Below are positions 37,701-52,700 of a DNA stretch of 64,000 nucleotides, piece after piece. Numbering within the stretch: the first letter of the stretch is position 1; each line of letters opens with the position of its first letter. Under the pieces are notes generated by a model. It was not told where the DNA came from and ran no database searches. It saw nothing but the letters and a program-made list of their open reading frames with translations. The DNA is taken from positions 8,370,001 to 8,434,000 of the forward strand of contig NC_092360.1 in the NCBI RefSeq assembly GCF_030848805.1. Direction: 5' to 3'. The position numbers and the translations under genes were made by a program. Source of the DNA: Temnothorax longispinosus. Lineage: Eukaryota > Arthropoda > Insecta > Hymenoptera > Formicidae.

Positions 37701-40700
37701 TACACGAAAGAAAGATGCCAGGAGTTGCGAAAAGATATGCGGACCGCGATAGTTATTCCGGTAATTGTACTAGCTTTAAATTAAAGTGGCACATGTTTTT
37801 CGACAGGCGGAACAATAAAACATCAGGAATAGCACATTGGCGAAAGACCAACGTTAAAAAAATCTGAATTTTATTCGATTAGTATTAAAGCGATTTCTCT
37901 CATGTGCCATTTAACTTAATAACGTTCGATGTACGCACTTATATTATTACAAGTGTCTTCTGCATTCGCGACTATTTTTGTTTACCGTACCTGAAGGTGT
38001 CGAGGATCATAGTGAAGAGGACGAATTTACCAAGAAGCGGTACCACGAGCGACGTAGGCGGGATAATCTCGGCCAGCAAGAGGAAGAACACAGTCAGTGA
38101 CAATAGAATCGAGATGGACAAGCTGACCTACGGCAGAAACGAGAGAAAAAAAGTCTTAACCTTGCGATACATTATTTAAATTGCGAAAACGCGACAAGAA
38201 TGTGCTACGAGAATGATACAGAGATATAAATTATATACTCTCTTGGGTATGTTCCTGAATATTAAATTAGATTACACATACACACACACACACACACACA
38301 AATATAAACTGATGTAAAATAATCTAAATTTTTATTTTATTCTTGATTTCTTAGATATAAGTCTCTCAGAAACCAAACTAATTAATAAGTAAAATAAGTC
38401 AGTGAAATAAAACCAAACTAATTAACTTCACTTTTTATAAATAATTTTGGTATCGGACCCAATAAATTAATTTACAACTTTATCAATTTTTTCTTTACTT
38501 TTTATTCCATAAAGTTGATCAGTTTGGCTTCTAAGAACCTCATGTATTATTCCGAATACCTATAAACGATTTTGAGAGCCCAAAGTCTTACTTCTTTTAT
38601 TTATAAACAATTATATATTGTATTGCAATTGCAATGTTTCGAATTGCTTTATTTGTAACGTTAGAAAGAAGATTTACAAGTTAATAATTTCATCGAAAAT
38701 TAATACCTTGAAAATATTGCGTTAGGAGGGAAACAGGTAAAGCGTTTTAAAGCGTAATTTTAATTCTATCAGTATGTTTCTATCTCTTTTCATAATGTAC
38801 GGAACGAGCTTTCGACCGCAAATTTATACGGCTACAAACGCACACGAGTTACACCTTAAAAGTGCATCGGGACCGATTGGAAAGGGGTTTGTCTCTCAGT
38901 CCTCTCGCAATTGATTCTGCCGAGCACGTTGCAAGACGCATTACAGCCGCTTCACCCGAGTCCTCTTTCTTTCCCCGTAGTTTCTCTCGTTACGTATTCT
39001 CGCCGATTGCTAAACGACCGGCACCCTGACGTTTGACCTTCCTTCCCTTTTTTCTTGCTTGCTTATCCTGCCGCGGAGAACAACTCGGTACACCTTTCGC
39101 GGTGACAAAGCGCGGAAAAATAGGTCTGAATTATGTAGCCGGTAAGTGGATATTGGTGCTCGAGGTCGAGTGTACGGACTTACGGACTTACGACACGCTT
39201 AAAGATGTAACATCGACGCGAAAAGGTCGTCTCGGATTAAATCGTAATTGGCCGCGCTAGCTGTGCCATATTCCAATATTCCGATCTAATCGAGCCAAAT
39301 CTTTGCGTCTGCAAAATTAATTTCCAACTACGACGCTGAAACAAAGTCCCCGAAGGTGTATAAACGCGATATCGAAACAATAAGGTCGATCGTGAATAAA
39401 ATTGTAGTGGCGCGCGAACTATACCGTTCTATTCTGATAAGGTCGGTCGCGAGTTATTTCAATTTAATGGAGGATTAATCTCTGCTTTGCGTCCCTAAGA
39501 AATATCTAAAAGTCTTTAAACACATAATATATATTGAGAAAAAATCGAATGTATTAAAAACTACGGAGCAAGTTTTATCTTGATCTAATCTAATCACGAA
39601 TTGTATCATTCTAATCTTATCTAATCGAATAAAATCTTTGCGCTTTAAAAATTAATTTTTGTCCCTGACTAATTTTTATCTGTGATTAAATATCTAAACT
39701 TCTTTAAAAACACACACACTTGTAATATTTGCGAAGAGATTAAATATATCAGGCTGCAATAGCGCAATTTTATATTTTCTCATTTAATCTAATCGTAAAC
39801 TAATCATGTTATTATAATTCAATTCAAATTTTAATTTTTTTCTGTTGTAAAATTCTGTTACATAACATATCGACAGAAAATTAAATTTCTAATAAAAAAA
39901 AGCTTTGAATTTTTAATTAATCGCTTACTAGATTAAAGTTTCAATCTGATTTAATTTGATAAAATTTTCGAGTATATATATGGAGATTCACTTCTAATTA
40001 TTCTCCTAAAATATTCAGAAGTATATAAAAACGAAACTCAAACGATTACATTCTATTTTCTATATTTTTTACTCTGATTTAATCTACAAAACATAAAAGT
40101 CTTGCGTTTCCGAAACTATATTTTAGCCTCGTTTCTGGAACAAAATATCTAATTTCTATGAAATTTTAGGCCTGAAGGAATAAGACGAACAATTTTCTCA
40201 ATACAAGGAAAAAGATGAGCCGAAATAAATATTATATACCTAAGGCGTATTACTGGCTCACACAGCACATAAAATAAAATGAAAAAAATATGAATTAATT
40301 ACCTTCTCTCCACTGTCGCTTGGCAAGTAAAACACCAACACCGTGAGGAATGATATCCCCATGCAGGGTATTATGAGGTTAACGGTGTAGAATAGAGTCT
40401 TCCGTCTCATGGTGATGTTGAAAGTGATGTCGAGGTAAGGCTCGTCACAACACGTGTAAAACTTTTCGTTTCTGCAATTTGCACATTCACGTACTTCGCT
40501 CAACGATCGATTATAATAGTATTAAAAGCGTCTCATGCATATTTTCGCAACCTTCCTTCGATTTGAAATAAAAATTGAAGTTATCTACATTAATGCTGAT
40601 TATTAATAAAGTTATTATTAATGCTTAATTAAATCGCTCGAAGTACGGGAAAAGTCAGTCTACGTCGTCATAAATATCTTTCCAATTTGTTAAATGAAAT

Positions 40701-43700
40701 CGTTGGATTCGCAGAAAATCATTCCGTATAGGAAACCAAACACAAATTATTGATCTGAGAGAGGTTTACAAAATTATTAAAGCGTGTATATGTACCTCAC
40801 AGCAGGGACTTCTAGTATATCCCACTCGACGGAAGTATAAAACTCCGACAGATCGACGCCGATGTCGACGACATTGCTGCCTCGGACCTCGTCGATGTGT
40901 CTAAGATCGACCTTAACAGTAAATTACTAAATTTTACAATGCATTGTTGATATCGCGCTGCTTAACGTCCAATCAATCGATACTTATGCCCGATCTTTTT
41001 CTATCATCATGAGAAAGTCCACACGTACTATATCAACGAAATATTTAAAGTTAAATCAGAACAACTAATTACAATCTGTAAAAGCCTTAGTATAAGCAGA
41101 GATAGATTGTATTATTATATTATATAAAACGAGAGCGCGTGCTCTTCAAATAACATTAAATACCTAATAATTAGGTCAGTCAATTCGTCTCACCTTTCAT
41201 CTCTTTTAGTTCAAGTTCAATTCCGTCCAGCCGCCATTTATACTCGATTGCACTTCTAACAAGCGACATTTTACTCGAGAAAATAAGATAACAAGCTATA
41301 TATACGATCTTTCACCGCGCGGTGTCTAACGACCGGGGACAATAATACTCCTCTCGTCGTAACATGCCACGAAAGTCGCTCTCAGAATATTTATGATTGC
41401 TCTAACAAGAGCCTTGCGAGATCTTCCTGTTACATCAACAGGAATTGAATTCTTTGAGTCCTCGAGATGGATTACATTCGTTATCTAGGAATAACGCATC
41501 TCGCAAAAGGAAAAGTTCTAATTATTTCAGACTTTTGATTCGTGAAGAAGAAAAATGATTGGAGAAATATGATATATATAAATATCCTTGGCAGCTGTAC
41601 ACTTCTACGTAGGGGCAAACAAAACAATACAATGTCTTTCTATATATGTATATGTTTGCCTTTTTACGTATGTAATTGTCAACTCTCTTTTTAACTCACG
41701 AATAGAGGCAAATGGCTTTCCTGCGACTATTAAATCGATCGGTCACGTGTTTGGAGAAGGAAACGTTAGAGGAAAGAAATTTCCGAAACATCCGCGAGAT
41801 AAGTATAGGCGATTCTCACCTGGAAGCCGTCGTAAGTCCACGAGCCGAATTTCATCACGCACGTCTGCTCGTCGAAGGGAAAATATTCGACGTCGATCTC
41901 GCAGGAAGACTTATAAATCGCCGGCGGCTTCCATTCGACCCTACCCGTGTAGTTGAGGGTCGCCTTCGTCGCCAGCGTCACCTCGAAGTTACCGTCGGCG
42001 CTGTGTTAAACGTAAATTCTTTTATATTCCCATATTTCGCGGAAGAAAATAATCTCATTAAAAAATATATACAAGTAATTGTGTCCAAATTATGTTTTGT
42101 TTGAAAGCCTTATATCATTCCGGTACAGAGTAACATATAATAACTTTTTTTACGGGTTTGCGGTATATGCTGTACAAAAAATATTGGGATCAAATTGATA
42201 TCGAAAGACGTCAAATTGATATCTAAACTATAGATAAAAGAAGGTAATATGAACGTCCATAGGTATACAACAATGCTTTATCAAAGAATTATAAGAGATC
42301 AATGATTCAGGGGCGAAACTGTTCTCATGAGTTTCATAACCCCTCCTGACCTTTTTTATTTATTCAACGTTGTACTGTCTTCTAATCTTAAATAAATATA
42401 AACAATACAGATTCTTGCGATCCTGAATAAATAAAACGGTACAGAGATCAAGATAACTATAAATATAAATGACAATTATTTTTCTGAGGCAACGAGTCGT
42501 TTAGCAGTTGTATAAGAATAGTTTTACCATTGAATCATTGATAAGTCTTTACTAAAGCATTTTTAGACATGGTTGCATAGAAATTTTTACAATCTACTTA
42601 ACAAATTTAACATACTCTATTTTAGTCTCAATCTTTTTGAACATTTTGTATAATTTGTCACTCAACATATTCTTTTATTCTTCAGAAGACAGCTGATTTA
42701 TTTTTGAAAAGATAAGTTCTACCATACTTAATAATTTTAATCTTCAATGTGTTTCTTAATAAACATATAAAAAGTTTTTTATCTTAAAGTGATGAGAATA
42801 ATTGCCCCACGTGCTTTTATCTGACACATTTTATATTGTAAGCGCGAGATTACCGCGTCTTTTAATCAGTAATTTATTCAAATCAATAATATTTTACACT
42901 AACGGTGTGTGTATATTAAAAAAAAAGAACGGAAAGGTGGCAAATCTAATCGTCGTTAACGATCGATCTTACTTGTTGTATAAAACTATATCGGGCCTCC
43001 ATATGTGATCTGACGGCACATGCAGCATTTCCACTCCACCGTACTCCTTCGGATCCCATTTTAATTTGTAATCATACCATGCCTGCGAACAAAGAATCGA
43101 CGTAACGTTATCGTATATACTACCCTTCTTGTCATTTTGTCACTTTTACTTATCATGTTGCTTTACGTCTTTCGAGGGATTAAGCCACTGTATTATAGAA
43201 ATTTGAAAAATAACGTATTCTTTTGTCGCGTTTTCTTAATAGAACCTCGAATACAATCTTTTTCCTATTACTGGCGTTCTTCTCCAAACTGAATGCAATT
43301 CGCAGCACACAGCATCGTCACTGTCGGAGTTTGCGAGCGTATTTTTCGAGAGCAGTGTATTATCGTTGCCACAATTCCGGATAAACTCCCGAAATGTTGC
43401 GCCCGAAATGTCGATCATTCGTGATACGTGATATTCTCGTTTCTAATTGAAGTAAATATTTAAGATAAATAAATAATCGAGATAAATACGAACAATCACA
43501 TGCTGTCACGTTCGTCAAATTTAGTTACGGATATAAATTGGTCTAGCACATTACTACACCAAACTATTCATGTAGTAATTTTCTTACTTTCCTCAAAAAA
43601 CTTATGAAATTTTTAGATTGAATATTTCGAATTATTAATAGAAATTGAAGAATGTTATTAATGAAGATGAGAATGCAACGAATAAATTGTACTATTGCAA

Positions 43701-46700
43701 AATTTCGAATTGTTTGTTGGATATATATTCCTTTTTTTGCACTTTCAATATGTTACATACGAAAACCGCATTTCATCCGTCTTGTCTATTGTGCGAATTT
43801 TCAATAGATTAACGGTCGTATATAACTGGGATAATGATGTCCGTCAAAAATAACGTCTTTCATAATGTCTGTTACTTTAATGCTCGAGTCTAATGCGGAA
43901 ATGCGGAAATCTTGGAACAAGAATAACTGATAACAATAATAATTATATCCGTGAACCAATACGTTCATACGTGAGGTCATGATGGACTTTTTCTTCAGTT
44001 ATTTATTCGTTGATCACAGGAAATCGCGCTGGTCATCTTCTCCGACGCAGTATTGATTGCTCTGCTTTTGATTGAACGCAGATGCAATAGAATCGATTCT
44101 ATACGATTTCCATCTTGGAGCGAATGTAATTATTATATGTTCCGCTGTTAGTGATTGGTATACATTAGATATTGCAATTAGAAAGTCAGTTATTAGATTA
44201 ATTGATGCAATTAGATTGATAAGTAACGTTTTCCTCAAAACTGTTTCAAATTTACAAAATGGTGTGAATGGTGTCCCTGATAATTAAAACAATTCTTTCA
44301 GATTCAATACGCATATTCTCAGATACACATTCTCTACCTAAATGTAACGGTTTTTTCGATAAAATTTAGTCTTTTTTGACGAGATAATATGGTCATCTTT
44401 TTCTTTTGTTTTAACAACTTGTGAAAAGTCCCACAAGTTAAAAGCATGCTATTTTGTTATTTCAACAAATCTCAATTTTTTCTATAAGTAAACAACAAAT
44501 AGCTCAATGTAAAAAATAAGAAAAAATTTTGACTTTTTAATTTTCCAGATTATTAGTCTAAGTTCAATTAAAGCCACTATTTCATTATTTTCTAAAAATG
44601 TCATTTACACAAGATAGGTAAGTAACTTTGATATTTTTTATTTTGCTCTATAAAATATTATATAATAATTATAATTAATAATATAAATTTTTAATAATAA
44701 AATATCTAAATGCTCACAATTCTTTCTAATTCAAAAAGAGCATCTTAAAATTAGTCTGTTTTTTCGACTCTTTACAGTGGCCTAATCTCTTAAATTGACA
44801 AGTATAACTTGACATTATGTCATGCTATTATTATTATAACTTTGCGTTGCGTAGGAAGTGATGTAGTTTTTCGAACAAAACTTTTCTTTTATATTATATT
44901 CTCTTTTTCGTTCCCGTCGGGAACAAACTCATATTTTTGCATGCCAGAACAATGTCGTAAATATCGATGATTGAATAAATCATTGTGAAAAATCGTCGTT
45001 CGGAATAGAAAGGAAATGATGTATTATCGCATTGAACAAAATACCATAAAACTATTCGCGTGTTTTATGTTTCTTCGTTGCACATGAACGCGGTGCACAC
45101 ACTTTTCGCCGCGAGTATTCAATGAATTTATCTATCGCTAATTCATGGATTTAAAATTGGTCTAGCGACAAAGGATCGAGAGATGACGCTGAAGCTACTT
45201 CACGGGGACAAACCGTGCACAGAGGCAATATTTTGCAACTTTCCTCATTGAGAGTTGTAAGGCTGAAACGCGCAGATTTGCATGCGGTGCAACGAACTTC
45301 TTCTTCTTCTTGTTCATTCATTCATTCTCGCTTAAAATTGCGCGTTTTATTGAAAAATTTCTATGCCGGTGATCTATTCGATTCCATAAATAATACGAAG
45401 CTTGTGTTTTTTCTCTCAGAATTTCGTAATAAGACTAAAAAATGTGTAAGATTAATATTGTATAAGTGACGCACTGCGTATTCAAGAATAAGTAATCTTT
45501 GTCGACGATATTCAACTTTTATAAAGAATATCTTAAGATAAATGGATCAAAACTTTTGCAGTGAATTTTTGAAGATAAATTTGAAGTCAATTTTTTCTCG
45601 ATAAAAGTGCTGAGATAGTCATCGCTCTTGGAAGTTTTTAAAATTAGAGTATCTTACATTTCTGCAATTATGCTTTAAATTAAAATCCTGTTAAAATAAA
45701 TAATCCATTCAAGTGTAACATTGCTCTTAACTTTTTTTACAATTAACAAAGATTATTTAAACAAGAATTATATTTTCAACCTATTATTCAAAAACTATCG
45801 GCGTCTTTTTTGTTGAAAACATATTCTGAAAGAATTTAAGAAACCAATGAATATCTTTTTCCATTTATTGCGGTCGCTTTGTAAAATTTCTGAGTAAACT
45901 AATTAAACATAAAAGCTAAATTAGCCTTAATAAATACACGATTGCTTTGATTATTTGATTACTGCCAATTTTCTACTTATGTCAACGGAACGTCCAAGAA
46001 CGATGGAGCGCCGGAAATGCGCTTCCTTCGGGCGTGGACACAGCCTTTATGCGTAGGGGCATGTTGAATATTAGCTCGGAGCCGAAGTCTCTCTTCGTTT
46101 ACGCATCGCTATATTTGCCAGATAGAATATTATGCCGGCATACAGTTGAACATGACTATATTCTGCGAAATTTGGCTGTGTTTAACCGAACCAAAGGTAA
46201 CGGTTAGTTAAATAGCGAGCGGTGCGCACTCTGCGAGGTAATTTATTAAATATTCATCGCGAAATAGCGTAATCCACATAATCCATTTGCTACTCCGACA
46301 CGCTTTAAAGCAGGGAATTAAATTTAACCACAGAATGGATCAAATGTTTGTTCGCAATATGTTAAATTTTCTATTGATCCTCCATTGGACTCTAACGCGT
46401 CATTTTTTCGTAGTAATTAAATGTATGCGCATAATTGCGATTTCGATTTTACGTAGTAATTAAATGTATGTTAATTGCGATTCTGATTTTAACGCAATTA
46501 AAATATATATACTGTAACAAACATGGCACGACACGTTTTATTAAATTTACCACCGCAGATCAGTGGGGATAACGTTGCCACAAGTCAATAATATATTACA
46601 GAAATTACAATTATTACAAAGTTTAGTTTAAAAAGTTTAATTTGAAAAATCGCCGCCAGACAATTTATTCACAACGCGGATATTTTCGGCCAACTTGCCA

Positions 46701-49700
46701 CCAACAATACGACCCGATTAATCTTGTCGATGAATCGCGGCGAAATTAACATTTTCGTACGCGAACTTTGCGATAACATTGATGCGTGATGCGGTGGACA
46801 TCCCGAACTTTCGGGTGGCATGACGCTCGTCCGTAACTCTCCGAACTGTATGCGCGAGCATTGACGACGATATGTCTGGTTTACCGTGTAACATTAATAT
46901 TTGGTGTCTTTTCATATTATACCAACGGGATTTCCACGAACGATACGAATAATGAACTGATAGAAATTGCCAAATATAGAGATACGTGGATTTCCAATTT
47001 GTGAAATTTAATCATCTATATATGTATAGAATTTAGTTTATCAATAAAACAAAGATCGACGAACATAATTATGCTACTTCTTTCCTTCCTAATTTAATTT
47101 TAATTTATTTTTAACAATTTGCGAACAAAGACTTAATAATGAAACGAATGAGGCATGTAAGTGCTAATGCATATGTGCAGTTCATGAGGACCTGAAATAA
47201 AGTCAGGATAAATCGAAATTTGTAATAAAATTGGAGCGTTTCAATCTCAATACTTTGATATAAATTTCAATTTATTCTGATTTGATTTCTATTACCGACC
47301 TCGTCAACCATTCCATTTTATTTTTTGATTGTTTGCAACGATGGAATAACAATAATTAAAACTTTATATGTACAAATATCTGACAAGAGAAATACGATAA
47401 TAAAATCTACAATGCGCGTACAAAAAAGTTATGCAAAGTCAAGATAAATCCCGACGTACCGAGAAAAAAATACAGTTTCTTTAAAGATACTACAACCGGA
47501 GGAATCAATATATAACGGATATTATAAAACACATATAAATGTATTTTTATTCTCGTTGATCTCACAACAAGAGCCTTAAGTGTGTTTAGAAGATTTATCA
47601 AGCAACACCCTGTAATCGTGTTATGAGGTATCTGCTTCTTAATGGCCCGATTTTCCGTCGCGAGTCGCGCGTATTTATTGCACGAATCTATTTCGTACCC
47701 GCTATATATCCTAGAAAACGGAAAAACGGTCGCGCACATGGGGCAAATCTATCTATCTTACGTAATCCAGCATTTGAAAGTGGGTTGCACGGTTCACCGG
47801 AGTTATTTTCTGGCTTCTCCGGGCGGAAGCTTCTGTCCGATCTTCGTTTCTGCATGCGTACGAAAATCCGCGCGCGCGCGCGCGCCTGAATATGTAGACA
47901 CGTGCTAAAACGTGTCATCGACAGGCCGAACATTTACTTTCCACGTGGACGGCGGCCAACAATGCAAGTTTCAGCGGACCTCGAAGCGGCCTTACGTAAT
48001 CGGAAATTGTTACGATTCGTCACGAATGTTACTCTAACATCGTTCAGTATTACTTAATAAATATCTCATTAAAAATTCCCCGATTTACCTCTTCTTTAAT
48101 TCCTACGTTACGTAATCTTTTAGGATATATTACCTGCTCGACCCAGAGGTTCGTCGTCATGATCTGATTCTTCAAATTCTGCAAGAGAATAATTTTGTGA
48201 GAATACATCGCTCTCCCCCCTGCTCTGAAAATATATCGCAACATTCCTTTATGAGCTAATTTATCTCAAGCTCTTCCGAGATGATTAAAAAACGGACTAT
48301 GTATATGTACGCGTCAACGGGATCTGCTATAACAATTTTTATCATTACGGAATATAAAGTACGCGTTAAAATTCGCCTTCGGATAATGGCATTAACAATA
48401 GTTAGCTTCGAAATTTGACATCAAAATATTAACGTACAAAAATATCTAATATTAATATTTAAATTCGTAATTTTTGTTTGCTTGGTTCTCACATTGTTGT
48501 ACGAGCAATATGATCGTGAGGATACAATTGCTTACCACATCGATGAGCTGCGAAAGCTTGAGCTTTATTTTAACGGTGAGGGCGTCTGTGACGTTGACCA
48601 CTGGACGAACCAGCTTGTTGTAATTCGACAAGAGATCGTCGTATAATCGCTTCGCGTCTGGATTTCCTGAGCATCCTGGAAATACAGGAGAAGCGTGTCC
48701 TAAAATCGTCGCCCAAATGGGAAACTTATCGCACTAAACTAAATTTCCACACGTTACAATGCTTATTGTCTTTATAGGTATAGCGGTAGGCTTAAAGTTA
48801 GATTAACAGCAAACTGAATCGAATGTATGTAATGTCAAACTTATGTACACTATGTCATACAATGATATATCATTGTATAAATTATTATTATATAAGTCCG
48901 AAAATAATTTACTTTTATTTTACGAATTAATTTAAATGGATTTTCCATTTACGATCTATTGTAGTTTCATTGTATTTTTTTTCACTTTAATATGACTTTT
49001 CGTTACTTCTACGAGATTTAGGACTAATATCGCGATTCGGACGATAGTCGATAAACGAAGCGAAAACAAAGGAATCCGAAAGGACACGATGAGAAGAGGA
49101 AAAGCGGGAAATATTTCGCTCCGAGGGCAGATATCAAAGGAAGGGAGACAACCGTGGATAGTTTGCTCACGTAACAGGACAGCTCGGTAATTCCGCTTCG
49201 TAGTTTTCCCATTATCCGTGCCCGTGTGAGCGTGCCGTGTATATTTCGCTTTGCGCATATTTAACCCTTTGCCGTACGGCAGCGCATAAAGTGTTGCCGT
49301 CATTATAAAGACCAACACATAGGCTGGAATATATACGATACGAACCCAGATATACCAGCCGTCGTCCGAATCGTTCTCCACTTATTTGCAATTTCAAAGT
49401 AAAACGTTGAGCCTCTGAATCTGCGTGCAACGCTGCGAATCACCATTAATATTGGAGTCACAAAGCGCGGCCTGAGATGTACATTTCGCTAATTGTAAGC
49501 ATCCCGATAACGCAGAATGTATGTGTGTGTGAATGGATAAATGTGCCGGAAGAATATTGTTATATAAATTCTTTTTAATGTTCAATTCTTTCGCGTCTCA
49601 AAAGTTTGCGATATTTTATCTCTCATTATATGAGAACACATTCAAGAGGCTAGAGATAACTGAATATTTTTCAATACAATATAATGTCCAATCTTCAATC

Positions 49701-52700
49701 TGTATTGAAATATTATCGGAAATTGCATTGTTATAATAATTGTAAGATTAACGGAGACAAAAAAGCAATATAATTCTCCGCCATTATAAATTTTTTCACA
49801 TCATCTATCAAATCACTGACTTACGGTACAGAATGTATTTGTTATACTGCAAATTCTGTAATTTATCCATCTGCGTTGATTGAGGAAATTTCATTTTTTC
49901 AACGACGAATTAGCGCTGAATATGTAGAGACGACAAACACTTCCGCTCGTACGACGAGACGTGAATACTTGTCGATATTTCGTCATTACGATAGAGTCGC
50001 CGACGGATTCGGCTCGCCCGCCGTTATATTATTTATTCCGTTCGCGCGTCGTTTTATTACCGTTTTACGAGCTCCCAACCATCCCGTTCCTAACGCGTGA
50101 CGTAACGTCGCCAGTAATTTTAATTTTGAAACTGAGCCAGGGGGGGTCCTTCCGGCTGCGTATATTGAAAGACAGTCCCGGGAAATTGGATTCAAGACTA
50201 GCCGGAAAGATCATAGCCGCGGGACGAAGGACTAAAGTTGCCTGCGAGAAAAAATGTCAATAATGATGGGACCCGATATTCCGTGTTTAGTCTAATTTAA
50301 TCCCTGACATATCAGAGTAATCTTGAAATACTAGTATCAACGATACGCTAAAATTTATATACGTGTATTAAAAATGTTATAACATGTAATTGGCAAAGAC
50401 CCTACGATAAAACTTTTACTATACGGAGCGTTGTCCTTTTATAGTGATTTAACTTTCACGGTATTAAAATTTTGCGCGAAATATCTGCTAACGCGATGAA
50501 AAATTGTTTCCGACTTATACATTTATGTATTTACAATTTATTGATTATTTCATACATTTCTGTGATTTAATAAATTTTAATGGCATAGGTACATGTCGTG
50601 CGTACATTTTACTCGATTTTATAATAGTATTTTACAATATACTAAACCGTACAAATATTTCGAAAATATTATCGATAATTGAGCACAAAAAATTTATCTA
50701 ATCTGTATTACAATTAATATAAATACTAACAAGTAACAAGGAAAAAGTGAATTTTGTGAGTGAAATGTGATTAGTTGTGCGTGAATTAACGTTACATTTA
50801 ATTAACAATTTAATACAAAGTTATAAATCACACATTTCAGCTCTATTTTGACGTCAGCAAAGTGGTAACAGATAAATTAAATAATTTTGCTCTCTCTGAC
50901 TCGCACTCTTTGAGCATCTTAAGATTGAATGGACACAAAGACAATGTAATTTTTTGCTGACAAATCTTGAATCAAAGTTGTCATTTTTTCCTTGTTGTTA
51001 AATTTAATGTCTTTAGTTAATTATTATGTCAATGTCTTTCAATTTCAAGAGTCTTTAGTTAATTATTATCCATGTATTTTAATATAAATACAATATTACT
51101 TATTTAAGTAAATATCACGATTCACGACTATTATCTGACAATCGTACATATAACTATTCGAAACGGTAGTTAATTCTCCAAACGGGGTGGCATTTGAAGG
51201 TCTGGTTTTGTAATCGCGTCGCGTTTGCTCCGTTCAGCTGTACTGTTCGCGCACGTTTTTCCCAGTAAAAAAAAAACAGAGAAACGAAACGACGATGTTA
51301 CGACCGTCTCGTGAGAGTACACTCCACTTGCATAGGTGCGCAAGAACAACGCGGAGAAATGCAATCGTAAACGCAGACGACCTGTGTATGTCCATACTCG
51401 CAAACCGCGGTAATGTACGCATCTCGTAGACCTGCACAGATGTATGCACGACAATGCGTATTCGCGTATAACGACGTGCGCGTTCGTGTGGATTATAACG
51501 CCGTCGGGCTCGCAAACACACTCGCGGGACATGGAAAACGCTTTACGAGCCTCAAGTAGATTTTGCGATCACGCGCACATTTATAGTCGTTATTCGCCTA
51601 TATGTATGCAGAAATAACATTCACCTATATGCATTTTGCATTTTCGTGCGTGTTTTTTTTTGCCGCAAAATAGGGGAGGAATCCGCCAAAAAAAGATGTT
51701 CTTTTTTTATTATTAGAAAATTTTTATTTATTAGGAAAGGAAAACCTGGCTTGTAAATTATCCGACACTATCTATTTATTTTGTAATCTATTTAACTATT
51801 TCATGTTCAGTACGACATGTATGTTCTAAAATATCTAAAAAAAATATATGTCTAATAAATATAAAGTCATTAAAATCAAATAAACACTCATTTTAAAGAG
51901 TATTGTTTAAACATTTACAAAGAATATTGTAATAAATACTTGTTATAAAATGTATAAAAAATTATTTGAGTAATAAGATCCAAAAGTTTTCGGATTAATC
52001 ATGAAATATATATGATATGATACACAGTGTCACTTCGTATGGCGATTACTCAAATTTTAACGCTTCTAATAATATAAATTTTTCATCATATTTGCTATAA
52101 GATACACATACAACTTTCGCATCTTTAATATTTCAAAGACTTGCGGATATATTAGACCGAAAACTTTTAGACATTACTGTACAATTCTTATCAATATATG
52201 TTTCGTCATAATTTTTATTTTTTTAATAAATTGAATATTTTATAATCCTAAAAATTGTTTCAATACAAATTCTCATTAGAATTTAAAAAATTGATTTTTG
52301 CATTCGCTATTTTGAATTTTTTATATTTCGATATCATTTTCTTATTCAGTGAAAAACCTCGTAATACACAATTTCATTGGTATTTGCGAATATTTTATTC
52401 TTTGCATCTGTCATATTAAATTCGCCATTTGAAATTTTTATGTGTTTATCCCATTTTCGTAGTCAGCGATCCCAAAAATTCCTTTAAAGATAATTAAACT
52501 ACATATGTTTCTTTTAATCAGAAAATGTCAGATGTAAAAAAATTAAACAAATATAGTAATTAAAAAGAGTTTATTCTCTATTTCAACAAAAACATATATC
52601 TTTTGATCTAAAGAAAGAAACGTTAAATTTCCCCTTTCTTGAAAATTCGAGCTAGCATTTGGAATTCAAATTTACAATTTATTCATTATAGACCTCAATC

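Larger units (their letters stand above)
43083..48133 (-). other. 5.1-kb nAChR intron between coding exons 3 and 4
   Basis: AT-rich intron. I see no alternative exon encoding the WYDYKL-type segment and no transposon coding region. A 43-bp-period duplication (46409-46490) and a (GC)n run (47868-47886) are present. Confidence 0.6.

Noticed and set aside
37445..37867. 140-aa plus-strand open frame
   Set aside because: Antisense to nAChR coding exon 9; no independent support.
47407..47739. 110-aa minus-strand open frame in an nAChR intron, with a TGTTGCTTG...ACACCCTG motif near it
   Set aside because: Considered as a transposon remnant, but no matching inverted end or transposase motif was found.
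43083..48133. Possible alternative exon 4 of the receptor (known for some insect alpha subunits)
   Set aside because: No second segment with the WYDYKL...EYGG pattern was seen on the minus strand of this intron.
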